Positions 23,180 through 31,965 of a stretch of 64,000 nt of DNA are shown piece after piece. The number at the start of each line of letters is the position of its first letter. Within the stretch, counting starts at the first letter, position 1. The notes under the pieces were generated by a model that saw only the letters and a program-made list of their open reading frames with translations, was not told where the DNA came from and made no database searches. The position numbers and the translations under genes were made by a program. The stretch is from contig NZ_BMYK01000003.1 in the NCBI RefSeq assembly GCF_014652235.1, forward strand, positions 1 to 64,000, written 5' to 3'. The DNA is from Pseudorhodoferax aquiterrae (GTDB taxonomy: Bacteria; Pseudomonadota; Gammaproteobacteria; Burkholderiales; Burkholderiaceae_C).

Positions 23180-24161
23180 GGCGATCTCCTCCGACCGACG
23201 CAGCGGGCGCGCGCTGCGCCGCGGCGCGCCGCACGCGCCAGGCCAGGAAGCTGCCGACGATGCCGTGCGGCACGAAGATCACCAGCAGGATCAGGATGGG
23301 CCCGAACACGATGAAGCGGTACTCCTGCAGGAACTGCAGGTACTGCGCGAGCCAGGGCATCATGATCGCCCCGACCAGCGGCCCGAGCAGGGTTCCGAGG
23401 CCGCCGACGATCATGGACACCGTCATGTCGAAGGTGGTCTCCACGCCGGCCAGGCCCGGGCCCAGGAAACGCACGAAGCCGGCGTAGAGCCCGCCGGCCA
23501 TGCCCGCGTAGAACACCGACAGCATGAAGGCCAGCAGCTTGGTGCGCATCAGGTTGATGCCGATCGACTCGGCCAGCGCGTCGCTGTTGCGGATGGCCAT
23601 GAACGAGCGTCCGAGCAGCGAGCGCGTGATGCGATGCATCAGCCAGACGCCCACCACGAGCACGGCGAACACGAGGTAGTACAGCGCCAGCGGCGTCTCG
23701 AAGCGCAGCGGGCCGATCGGCGACGGCACCGGGATGCCGATGATGCCGACCGGGCCGTGCGTCAGGCTGTCCCACTTCTCGATGACGAGGAACATGATGT
23801 AGCCCACCGACATCGTGAAGATCGAGAAGAAGTGCCCCTTGAGCCGCAGCGACACGATGCCGACGAAGAAGCCCAGCACGGTGGCGAACACGCCGGACAG
23901 CGCAAACGCGATCCAGAACGGCACCTGGTGGTCCACCGTCAGGATGCCCACGGTGTAGGCACCCACCGCCATGAAGCCGCTGTGGGCCAGGTTGAACTGG
24001 CCCGTGTAGCCCACGATCAGGTTCAGGCCCAGGGTGGCCAGCGCGAAGATGTAGGCGGTCGACATCACCGTGAGGTGGTAGTCGTTGCGGGCCAGCAGGG
24101 GAAACGCCAGGCCGGCCGCCAACAGGACGGCCCAGCCGATGCGTGCAGCGCCCGGGCTCAT
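23172..24161 (-). CDS. livM: Liv-type ABC permease, LivM
   Basis: 329 residues with about nine to ten hydrophobic helices. The LivM landmark is GLNLIVGYTGQFNLAHSGFMAVGAY near residue 50, and the conserved IRNSDALAESIGIN coupling loop lies near residue 190. The C-terminus is Arg/Ala-rich and cytoplasmic. ATG 24161 shares one base with the livH stop (TGATG). Confidence 0.93.
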   Translation of the reverse strand: MSPGAARIGWAVLLAAGLAFPLLARNDYHLTVMSTAYIFALATLGLNLIVGYTGQFNLAHSGFMAVGAYTVGILTVDHQVPFWIAFALSGVFATVLGFFVGIVSLRLKGHFFSIFTMSVGYIMFLVIEKWDSLTHGPVGIIGIPVPSPIGPLRFETPLALYYLVFAVLVVGVWLMHRITRSLLGRSFMAIRNSDALAESIGINLMRTKLLAFMLSVFYAGMAGGLYAGFVRFLGPGLAGVETTFDMTVSMIVGGLGTLLGPLVGAIMMPWLAQYLQFLQEYRFIVFGPILILLVIFVPHGIVGSFLAWRVRRAAAQRAPAASVGGDRHA

Positions 24162-25024
24162 CAGTGCGCCCCCTTCGAGAAGATGCCCTGTGGGCGCAGC
24201 GACAGGATCAGCACGAGGATGGCAAAGGCGATGATGTCCTTGTAGTCGGTGGAGATGTAGAAGGCCCCGAAACTCTCGGCAAAGCCGATGATCAGTCCGC
24301 CGACGATGGCCCCCGGCACGCTGCCCATGCCGCCCAGGATGATGATGACGAAGGCCTTGGTGATGACCAGGTTGCCCATGGCCGGAAAGACCAGGTTGAT
24401 CGGCGCGAACAGGGCAGCCGCCACGGCGGCGAGCACGCCCGAGATCGCGAACGTGAGCATGGCGACCCGGTTGGCGTCGATGCCCACCAGCGAGGCGCCG
24501 TCGCGGCTCTGGGCCATGGCCACGATGGTCGAGCCCATGACCGTGCGCGTGAGAAACAGGTGCAGTGCCAGCATCAGCGCGAAGGCCGCGCCGATGATCA
24601 GCAGGCGCTGCACCGGGGCGGTGACGCCGGCCACCTCGACCATGCCGCCGTAGGGCGTCGGCATGCGGTGGAAGTCCGCGCCCCAGATGGCCTGCGCACC
24701 GGCCTCCAGGAACAGCAGCAGGCCGATGGCCGCGATCATGGGATGCAGCCCACTGGCGTTGCGCAAGGGGTGGAACACCAGGCGTTCGGCCAGCGTGGCC
24801 AGCGCCGCCACGCACAGCGCGGCGCCGGCCATGGCCACCCAGTAGTTCAGCCCCCACGCCACCATGAGGTGGAAGGAGACGAAGGCCCCCACCATGTAGA
24901 ACGCGCCGTGCGCGAAGTTGGGCACGTGCAGGATGCCGTAGACCAGCGTCAGCCCGAGTGCCACCAGGCTGTAGATGCCGCCCAGCGTCAGGCCGTTCAG
25001 AACCTGCTGAAAAAAAAGCTCCAT
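24161..25024 (-). CDS. livH: Liv-type ABC permease, LivH
   Basis: 287 residues, the usual LivH size, with about eight transmembrane helices. The family opening FFQQVLNGLTLGGIYSLVAL and the LTLVYGILHVPNFAHG motif are present. The coupling-loop segment VGIDANRVAMLTFAISG lies near residue 190. First gene of the Liv-type block, 51 bases after the amidohydrolase gene. Confidence 0.94.
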   Translation of the reverse strand: MELFFQQVLNGLTLGGIYSLVALGLTLVYGILHVPNFAHGAFYMVGAFVSFHLMVAWGLNYWVAMAGAALCVAALATLAERLVFHPLRNASGLHPMIAAIGLLLFLEAGAQAIWGADFHRMPTPYGGMVEVAGVTAPVQRLLIIGAAFALMLALHLFLTRTVMGSTIVAMAQSRDGASLVGIDANRVAMLTFAISGVLAAVAAALFAPINLVFPAMGNLVITKAFVIIILGGMGSVPGAIVGGLIIGFAESFGAFYISTDYKDIIAFAILVLILSLRPQGIFSKGAH

Positions 25025-25075
25025 GTCGTCTCCATTCCTCGAGGGGTGCAGCGCGCCTTGGCTCGGCTGCCGCGT

Positions 25076-26092
25076 TCAGAGCCGATACACCCGCTCCGCC
25101 GTGCCATGGAACATGGCGTGCTGCTCGTCCGCCGAGTACCCCTTGGCGATCTTCTTCATCGCGTTCCAGTAGCTCACGTAGGGCAGCGATCGCCGGTCCA
25201 CCGGGAAGTTGCTTTCGAACATGCAGCGCTGCGGGCCGAAGCATTCGATGGTGTGGCGGTAGTAGCGGCCCTGGGCCTCGACCAGTTCGTCCGAGCTGGC
25301 GGGCAGCGCGCGCCGGTCCCAGCCGAAGCCGTTGTCGGGCATGGCCAGGCCGCCGAGCTTGGCGACCACGTTGGGGCAGCGCGCGATCTCTTCGATGTCG
25401 CGCTGCCACTGGCTGAAGATCGCGTCCCGCTGGCCCGCGTAGGCGCCCACGCCCAGCGGCGTGCCGAAGTGGTCCAGCACCAGCGTCGTGCCCGGCACCG
25501 CGCGCGCGAGCGCGGCGAAGGCGGGGTTCTGGTGGTGGTAGTGCCAGGTGTCGTAGGTGTGGCCCAGGCGGCCCAGCAGGGCCACGCCGGCGCGGAAGTC
25601 GGCGTCCGCGTACAGGCCTTCGCTGCCGCGGCCCGGGATGGTCAAGGCCTCGGGGTTGGGGTCGCGCGCGCCGGCGTGGCGGATGCCGCGGAACAGGCCT
25701 TGCGCCGCATCGGCCTGCGCGGCCAGCACCTCGCGCAGCTGCGCCTCGCCCTGGCGCAGGTCGGTGTGGCCGACGAAGCCCGCGATCTCGGCGCCGCCAC
25801 CGCCTTCGCGGCTCGCGCGCGCGATGCCGGCGACGAAATCGGCCTCGCCCACGCTGCGCAGGTGCTCGGGCCCGTCCGTGCGGTAGCTGGCCCGGCATTC
25901 GATGAACACGGTCTTGCGGATGTTGTGGCCTGCCCCCGTGTCGGCCCAGAGCTGGCCGAGCAGGTAGGGCCCCCAGTCGCCGCGCGCGTGCCACAGGTGG
26001 TGGTGCGGGTCGATGATGGGGCGCTCGGGGTCGATGGGCTGTTCGCGCACCTGGTGCAGCCAGGCGTCGGAGCCGATGGCGGGATGGGTCAT
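25076..26092 (-). CDS. Amidohydrolase family (amidohydrolase-2 / LigI-like) hydrolase
   Basis: 338 residues, TIM-barrel metal-dependent hydrolase of the PF04909 type. Metal/active-site landmarks are IIDPHHHLW at about residue 26, LVLDHFGTPLG near 205 and FESNFPVDR near 290. Family members act on lactones (2-pyrone-4,6-dicarboxylate lactonase), decarboxylate aromatic acids or hydrolyse amides, so the exact reaction is open. It sits between the CoA-transferase and Liv-type importer genes, consistent with breakdown of an imported ring or lactone compound. Confidence 0.88.
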   Translation of the reverse strand: MTHPAIGSDAWLHQVREQPIDPERPIIDPHHHLWHARGDWGPYLLGQLWADTGAGHNIRKTVFIECRASYRTDGPEHLRSVGEADFVAGIARASREGGGGAEIAGFVGHTDLRQGEAQLREVLAAQADAAQGLFRGIRHAGARDPNPEALTIPGRGSEGLYADADFRAGVALLGRLGHTYDTWHYHHQNPAFAALARAVPGTTLVLDHFGTPLGVGAYAGQRDAIFSQWQRDIEEIARCPNVVAKLGGLAMPDNGFGWDRRALPASSDELVEAQGRYYRHTIECFGPQRCMFESNFPVDRRSLPYVSYWNAMKKIAKGYSADEQHAMFHGTAERVYRL

Positions 26093-26116
26093 GGTTGTGG
26101 TCTCCTGAAAGTGGGT

Positions 26117-28498
26117 CTACACGAGGTTGCGCGCGGGCTTGGGCGACAGGCCGATCACGCCCTCGGCCACCAGCGCGTCGAAGCGCGCCGGGCCGATGCC
26201 GGCATGGGCCTGCAGCGCGGCCTGGCTGTGCTCGCCGAGCAGCGGCGCAGGGCTGCGCGCGCCCAGGCGCTGGCCGTCCTGGCGGATGGCCGGGCCGACC
26301 TGGCGCTGCGGGCCCGACACGGCACGCACGAGGTCGATGAACAGATCGGCGCCGGCCAGGTCGGGATCGGCTTCGAGCTGGTCGGCGCGCAGCACGGGTG
26401 CCGCCGCGATGCCGGCCGCGCGCAATGTCGCGGCCGCTGTGGCGGGCGCCTGCGGTCGCGACCAGGCGGCGATGGCCGCGTCGATGGCGTCCTCGTGTTC
26501 ACGCCTGCCCTCCAGCGTGCGCAGGGCCGGGTCCTGCGCCCAGTCGCTGCGGCCCAGCAGCTGGCACAGCGCGGCAAAGCCGTCCGCGTCGGCCACCTCC
26601 AGCGCCAGCCACTGGTCGGCGCCAGCGGCCGGGTAGATGCCGTGCGGCACGGCATGGCCGCGCCGGTTGCCGCGCCGCAGCGGCACGGCGGGCACCAGCT
26701 GGTGCGCCAGCAGCGCCGGCGTGGTGAACTGCAGCATGGCTTCGACCATGCTGATGTTCACGTACTGGCCCTGTCCGTGGCGGCGCCGGTGCACCAGCGC
26801 CGTCAGCAGGCCGGCGCAGCCGTACAGGCCGCCGACCGGGTCGCCGTGCGCCAGATGCGTCATGGTCGGCGGCGTGCCGGGCGTGCCCGTGAAGCTGGGC
26901 AGGCCGCTGCCCTGCTCCAGCGTGGAGCCGTAGGCACGCGTGCCCGACCAGGCGTTGCCCGTGCCGAAGCAGGACATGGAGGCCATCACCACGTCGGGCC
27001 GCACCGCGCGCAGCTGCGCATAGTCCAGGCCGAACTTGGCCATCACGCCGGCGGCCTGGTTCTCGACCACGGCGTCGGCGCCGCGCACCAGGTCCAGCGC
27101 GATCTGCCGGCCGGCCGCAGTGGTCAGGTCGATGCTGACGCCCTGCTTGCCACGGTTCATGCCGCAGAAGATGCTGGAGAGCTCGTAGCCGCGCTCGGCG
27201 ATGAACTCGGGCGTCCAGTTCATGCCGCGCCACCAGTCGGGGTAGCGCGCCGCCTCGATCTTGACCACGGTGGCGCCCAGGTCGGCAAGCAGCCGCGCGG
27301 CCAGCGGCCCGGCCCAGCCCATGGAGAAGTCGACCAGCGTGAGGCCTTGCAGCGGCGGCGCGTGGGCCACGGCGGCCGGCGTTGCGGTGGCCTGCGCCGG
27401 GCCCGCGGGGTGGTCGACCGCCATGGCGCGCGCGGGCGCCAGGTGGGTCGGCACCGGCGTCTCCGTCAGGCCGAAGGGCGTGCGCGGCACCTGCACCGCG
27501 CCCCCCGGCAACGCCAGCCGGCCCAGCGACGCGCGTGCGCCGAAGACCGGGTGCTGCAGGATGCCCTCGGCATCGGGCACCACGACGATGGGCACGCGGT
27601 GGTCGCGACCGACCGCGGCCCATTCGGTGGCCGTGCGCCGGGCCAGCGCGGCGCACAGGCCCTGCTCCACCTCGTCCAGCCGGCCGAAGCGCAGCTCGCG
27701 CGTGGCCAGGCCTTCGTCGGCAGCCATGGTCTTGAGGTCCAGCGCCTCGCACAGCGCGCGCCATTGGTCGGGCGTGGCCACGGTGATGCCGACCCAGCCC
27801 TCGCGGCAGGGGTAGATGCCCACCGGGCTGTTGGGCGCGAAGCGGTTGATGCCCCAGCGCCGCATGGGCTGGCCGTCGCGCTGGAAGAAGTACATGTGCA
27901 TCTCGGCCAGCACCAGGTTGGCCTCGGCGATGGACACCTCGAGCCGGCGCGGTGTGCCCGCCGGCTCGGCCAGCAGCGCGGCGCAGGCGGCGATGTAGGC
28001 CGTGACACCGCCGACCAGGGTGGCCTGCCGGTCGCCGTTGGCCAGCGGCGGGCCGTCTTCCGGGCCGACCATGTGCGGCATGCCGTTCAGGGCCTGCACG
28101 ACCAGGTCGCTGCCGGGCCAGCCGTGGCGCGGGTCCCAGCGGCCGAACCAGCACAGATCGACGCTGGCCACGCGCGGTTGCAGCGCAGCGGCATCGCACT
28201 GCGAGGCCTCGCCGACCAGCACCAGGTCGAAGCCGCGGCTGAGCGTCTGCACCGCGTCCTGCGCCATGGCCGGCAGCAGGGTCTTGCCGGCCGCCAGCCA
28301 GTGGCCATAGGCCTGCTCGACCGGATCGTCGGCGCGCACGATGCCGGCCAGGCGCAGCGGCTCGCGCAGCGCCGTGCTGCAGACTTCGGCACCGGCATCG
28401 GCCAGCAGCCGGCCGCAGTAGGCCGCGGCCGCGCCGCCGCCGACCTCCAGCACGCGCAGGCCAGCCAGGGCGGCACGGTGTGGGGTGGCATCCGTCAT
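26117..28498 (-). CDS. Fused double family III CoA-transferase (CaiB/BaiF type)
   Basis: 793 residues, twice a normal family III CoA-transferase. Half one (about 1-345) has RVLEVGGGAAAAYCGRLLAD and the candidate catalytic Asp156 in LANGDRQATLVGG. Half two (about 383-793) has LVDFSMGWAGPLAARLLAD and Asp553 in HGDPVGGLYG. Both halves keep the position where family members form the aspartyl-CoA intermediate. A Pro/Ala linker joins them. It would move CoA from an acyl-CoA donor to a free acid. The neighbouring carboxyltransferase gene is 10 bases upstream. Confidence 0.92.
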   Translation of the reverse strand: MTDATPHRAALAGLRVLEVGGGAAAAYCGRLLADAGAEVCSTALREPLRLAGIVRADDPVEQAYGHWLAAGKTLLPAMAQDAVQTLSRGFDLVLVGEASQCDAAALQPRVASVDLCWFGRWDPRHGWPGSDLVVQALNGMPHMVGPEDGPPLANGDRQATLVGGVTAYIAACAALLAEPAGTPRRLEVSIAEANLVLAEMHMYFFQRDGQPMRRWGINRFAPNSPVGIYPCREGWVGITVATPDQWRALCEALDLKTMAADEGLATRELRFGRLDEVEQGLCAALARRTATEWAAVGRDHRVPIVVVPDAEGILQHPVFGARASLGRLALPGGAVQVPRTPFGLTETPVPTHLAPARAMAVDHPAGPAQATATPAAVAHAPPLQGLTLVDFSMGWAGPLAARLLADLGATVVKIEAARYPDWWRGMNWTPEFIAERGYELSSIFCGMNRGKQGVSIDLTTAAGRQIALDLVRGADAVVENQAAGVMAKFGLDYAQLRAVRPDVVMASMSCFGTGNAWSGTRAYGSTLEQGSGLPSFTGTPGTPPTMTHLAHGDPVGGLYGCAGLLTALVHRRRHGQGQYVNISMVEAMLQFTTPALLAHQLVPAVPLRRGNRRGHAVPHGIYPAAGADQWLALEVADADGFAALCQLLGRSDWAQDPALRTLEGRREHEDAIDAAIAAWSRPQAPATAAATLRAAGIAAAPVLRADQLEADPDLAGADLFIDLVRAVSGPQRQVGPAIRQDGQRLGARSPAPLLGEHSQAALQAHAGIGPARFDALVAEGVIGLSPKPARNLV

Positions 28499-28508
28499 CG
28501 GCCGCCCC

Positions 28509-30065
28509 TCACGGCCGCATGGCCGGACCGCTGCGGCCCGGCGTGCGCAGCGGCTCGGCCAGGTGCACGAAGTCGACCAGGCGCTCGCGCGTGGCGCGCG
28601 GGTCGATGATCTCCTCGACCCAGAACTTCTCGGCGCTGCGGAAGGGCGAGCGCAGCGCGTTGAGGCGGGCCTCGATCTTGCGCAACTCGGCGGCCGGGTC
28701 CTCGGCCGCGTCGATGTCGGCGCGGTAGGCCGCCTCGATGCCGCCCTCCAGCGGCAGCGAGCCCCAGCTGGCCGACAGCCAGGCGTAGCGCAGCGACAGG
28801 CGGCCGCTGGGCTGGTGGGCCGCGCCGGCCACGCCGAAGGCGTTGCGCACGATCACCGTGCACCAGGGCACGGTGGTCTGGTTCATCGCGGCCATGGCGC
28901 GCACGCCGTGGCGGATGGTGGCCGTGCGCTCGGCCTCCTGGCCGATCATGAAGCCCGGGCAGTCCATCAGGTAGACCACCGGCAGGTGGAAGGTCTCGGC
29001 CAGGTCGACGAAACGCACCAGCTTCTGGCAGGCGTCGGCGCTCCAGGCGCCGCCGTAGTGGTAGGGGTCGCTGGCCAGCAGCAGCACCGGGTGGCCGTCG
29101 ATGCGGGCCAGCCCGGTGATGATGCTGCGCCCGAACTGCGCCCCCATCTCGAAGAAGCTGCCCGCATCGACCACCGAGGCGATGATGGGCCGCATCTTGT
29201 AGACCTGCCGCTTGTTGCGCGGCACGGCCTGCATGAGCGCCTCGTCCACGCGCGCGGGGTCGTCCTCGCTGGGCAACACGGGCGGCACGCCATGGACCGA
29301 GGACGGCAGGTACGAGAGAAAGCGCCGCACGCAGTCGAAGGCCTCCTCCTCGGTGTCGACCACCTGGTCGATCGCGCCGCTCCTGGCCTGGATGTCGGCC
29401 CCGCCGAGTTCCTCCTTGGACAGGCTCTGCCCCAGCCGCGCCACGAGCGGCGGGCCGGCCACGAACATGGCCGAGCTGCGCGTCATGACCGAGTAATGGC
29501 TGGAGGCCAGCCGTGCCGCGCCGAGACCGGCCACCGAGCCCAGGCCCAGGCCGACCACGGGCACTTCGCCCAGGTTGGCCGTCATCATGTAAAAGCCGCG
29601 CGTCTGGTCCACGCCGCCCGGCAGGTTGGAGGCGCCCTTGGTCTCGATGGTCTTGACCGAGCCGCCGCCGCCCGAGCCTTCGATGATGCGCACGATGGGC
29701 AGGCGGAAGGTGGCCGCCATGTCTTCGGCCATCATCGGCTTGGCGGCAATGGACGCATCGGCCGAACCGCCACGCACCGTGAAGTCGTCGCCGACCAGCA
29801 CCACGGGCCGGCCGTCCACGCGCGCGCGGCCGAACACGCAGTTGGCGGGCGTCACCTGCTGCAGCCGGCCCTCGGCATCGTAGGCACCGATGCCGGACAG
29901 CTCGCCCACCTCGTGGAAGCTGCCGGCATCGGCCAGCCGGGCGATGCGCTCGCGCACCGTGAGCCGCCCGGCAGCGTGCTGGCGCTGCACCTTGTCGGGC
30001 CCACCCATCTGCCGGGCCATGCCCTGGCGCTGCTTCAGTTCCTCGAGTTCGGGGGTCCAGCTCAT
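28509..30065 (-). CDS. Acyl-CoA carboxylase, carboxyltransferase (beta) subunit
   Basis: 518 residues, PccB/MccB/MmdA size, with the two crotonase-like halves of biotin-dependent carboxyltransferases. The first oxyanion segment is EGSGGGGSVKTIE and the second YLMDCPGFMIGQEAE followed by AFGVAGAAHQPSGR. It moves carboxyl from biotin to an acyl-CoA alpha or gamma carbon. The matching biotin carrier is probably the small protein at 36589-36810. No biotin carboxylase is encoded in the window. The acyl specificity (propionyl, methylcrotonyl or other) is not readable. Confidence 0.92.
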   Translation of the reverse strand: MSWTPELEELKQRQGMARQMGGPDKVQRQHAAGRLTVRERIARLADAGSFHEVGELSGIGAYDAEGRLQQVTPANCVFGRARVDGRPVVLVGDDFTVRGGSADASIAAKPMMAEDMAATFRLPIVRIIEGSGGGGSVKTIETKGASNLPGGVDQTRGFYMMTANLGEVPVVGLGLGSVAGLGAARLASSHYSVMTRSSAMFVAGPPLVARLGQSLSKEELGGADIQARSGAIDQVVDTEEEAFDCVRRFLSYLPSSVHGVPPVLPSEDDPARVDEALMQAVPRNKRQVYKMRPIIASVVDAGSFFEMGAQFGRSIITGLARIDGHPVLLLASDPYHYGGAWSADACQKLVRFVDLAETFHLPVVYLMDCPGFMIGQEAERTATIRHGVRAMAAMNQTTVPWCTVIVRNAFGVAGAAHQPSGRLSLRYAWLSASWGSLPLEGGIEAAYRADIDAAEDPAAELRKIEARLNALRSPFRSAEKFWVEEIIDPRATRERLVDFVHLAEPLRTPGRSGPAMRP

Positions 30066-30084
30066 CGGTGTGTCTCCTTGTCGT

Positions 30085-30984
30085 TCAGCGTTTGGTGGTC
30101 GGGTCCAGCGCCACGCGCAGGGACTCGCCCAGCGTGTTGAAGGCCAGCGCTGTCAGCAGGATGGCCATGCCGGGCGCGTACATCTGCTCGGGGGCCAGCT
30201 CCATGTTCTGGTAGGCCCGCGCCAGCATCGAGCCCCAGCTCGGGGCGGGCGGCTGGATGCCCAGGCCCAGGAAGCTCAGCGAAGCCTCGGCCAGCAGGGC
30301 CGCCGCCAGCAGCAAGGTGACCTGCACGATCACGGGCTGCACGGTGTTGGGCAGCACATGGCGCCACAGGATGCGCGCCGTGCTCGCACCGAAGCAGCGC
30401 GAAGCGTCGACGTACAGGTCCTGCCGCACGACGAGCGCGCGCGCCCGCACCAGCCGCGCCAGCTGCGGCGAGAACACGATGCCCACCGAGATCATCCCGT
30501 TGGTCAGCCCGATGCCCAGCGCGCCGGTCACGGCGATGGCCAGCACGATGGACGGAAAGGACAGCAGCGCATCGATGAAGCGGCTGATGCCGTCGTCCAC
30601 CCAGCCGCCGCGGTAGCCGGCCAGCAGGCCCACGGGCACGCCCAGCACCACGGCGATGCCGACCGCCAGCACGCTCGCGTACAGCGTGCTGGCGGCACCG
30701 TGCAGCATGCGGCTGAACACGTCGCGGCCCAGGTCGTCGGTGCCCAGCAGGTGCGCGGCGCTGGGCGCGGCCAGCGTGTTGTCCAGGTCCTGCGCCTCGA
30801 CCGCGTAGGGCGCGATCAGCGGCGCCGCGAGCGCCAGCAGCACCAGCGAGGCCAGGAAGGCCAGGCTCAGCGCGGCGCGCAGGTCGCTGCGCAGCCAGGC
30901 CAGCAGGCGGCGGATGCCGGTCGGCCGGGCTGCCGCCTGGCGCATGGCGGCCGGGGCAGCTTGGGGTGGGCTGATGCTGCTCAT
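30085..30984 (-). CDS. Peptide/nickel-type ABC permease, DppC family
   Basis: 299 residues. The N-terminal cytoplasmic part and first helix are typical of DppC/OppC. The hallmark HLLGTDDLGRDVFSRMLHGA lies near residue 80 and the EAA coupling loop (DASRCFGASTARILWRHVLPN) near 200. The late segment LSFLGLGIQPPAPSWGSM is also a family signature. Its ATG overlaps the stop of the DppB-type permease by 4 bases. It forms the channel with that protein and imports oligopeptides or other organic solutes. Confidence 0.94.
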   Translation of the reverse strand: MSSISPPQAAPAAMRQAAARPTGIRRLLAWLRSDLRAALSLAFLASLVLLALAAPLIAPYAVEAQDLDNTLAAPSAAHLLGTDDLGRDVFSRMLHGAASTLYASVLAVGIAVVLGVPVGLLAGYRGGWVDDGISRFIDALLSFPSIVLAIAVTGALGIGLTNGMISVGIVFSPQLARLVRARALVVRQDLYVDASRCFGASTARILWRHVLPNTVQPVIVQVTLLLAAALLAEASLSFLGLGIQPPAPSWGSMLARAYQNMELAPEQMYAPGMAILLTALAFNTLGESLRVALDPTTKR

Positions 30985-31934
30985 GCGATGCGCGGGTCGA
31001 GGAAGGTGTAGAGCAGGTCGGCCGTGAGGTTCACCGCGATGACCACCAGCACCATCACGAACACCACGCCCTGCACCACGGGCAGGTCGCGCGTGAGCGC
31101 GGCGTTGACGATCAGGTTGCCCATGCCCGGGATGGCGAACACGGCCTCGACCACCACCGTGGCCGCCAGCATGCGGTTGAACAACAGCGTCACCACGGTC
31201 AGCAGGTTGACCCCGGCGTTCTTGAGGCCGTGCTTCCAGAGGATGGCCGCGGGCCCCAGGCCCTTGGCCCGCAGCGTGCGCACGGGCGGCGAGGACAGGA
31301 TCTCCACCAGCGAACTGCGCAGCTGGCGCGAGACCTCGGCCACGCCGCCCGCGGCCAGCGCCAGCGCCGGCAGGATGGCATGGTGCAGCGCAGGCCACAG
31401 GCCGTCTTGCAGCGGCTTGGCGCCAGTGGCGGGGAACCAGCCGAAGTCCAGCGCCAGCCAGGCCACCAGCAGCATGGCGAGCCAGAAGTTGGGCACGGCG
31501 ATGCCCAGCGAGGCGATGGAGGTCACGGCGCGGTCGCGCAGCCCGTCGGGCCGGCTGGCCGCCAGCATGCCCAGCGGGATGCCGACCAGCAGCGCCACGC
31601 CCATGGCCAGCACCACGATCAGCAGCGTGTTCGGGAAGGCGCGCGCGATCGAGCGCGCCACCTCCTCGCCGGTGGCCAGCGAGCGCGACAGGTCGCCCTG
31701 CACCGCGTGCGCGAGCCAGCTGCCGTACTGCACGAGGAAGGGCCGGTTCAGGCCGTAGATCTCGCGGATCTCGTGGATGCGGGCCTCGGTCGCGTTCTCG
31801 CCGGCCAGCGTGATCGCGATGTCGCCCGGCATCAGCTTGAGCAGGCTGTAGACCACGAAGGTGGCCAGCACCAGCACCGGCAACGCCTGCAGCAGCCGCC
31901 GCCGCACCACCCGCAGGCGGCCGGCGCTCAGCAT
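30981..31934 (-). CDS. Peptide/nickel-type ABC permease, DppB family
   Basis: 317 residues, six predicted helices, DppB/OppB type. Opening RRLLQALPVLVLATFVVYSL and the periplasmic YGLNRPFLVQYGSWLAHAVQGDLSRS loop are characteristic. The coupling loop reads VRTLRAKGLGPAAILWKHGLKN, and the end EAVFAIPGMGNLIVNAA matches the family. It lies 31 bases after the binding-protein gene and has a 4-base overlap with the DppC-type gene. Confidence 0.94.
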   Translation of the reverse strand: MLSAGRLRVVRRRLLQALPVLVLATFVVYSLLKLMPGDIAITLAGENATEARIHEIREIYGLNRPFLVQYGSWLAHAVQGDLSRSLATGEEVARSIARAFPNTLLIVVLAMGVALLVGIPLGMLAASRPDGLRDRAVTSIASLGIAVPNFWLAMLLVAWLALDFGWFPATGAKPLQDGLWPALHHAILPALALAAGGVAEVSRQLRSSLVEILSSPPVRTLRAKGLGPAAILWKHGLKNAGVNLLTVVTLLFNRMLAATVVVEAVFAIPGMGNLIVNAALTRDLPVVQGVVFVMVLVVIAVNLTADLLYTFLDPRIA

Positions 31935-31965
31935 GGCGCGGCCCCGCTCTTGTAGATGGCAGCGT

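Noticed and set aside
24143-28609. Plus-strand open frame of almost 1490 codons
   Set aside because: It is antisense to four clear genes (livH region, amidohydrolase, CoA-transferase). Its translation is low-complexity His/Arg/Gln/Ala-rich, the usual shadow of high-GC coding DNA.
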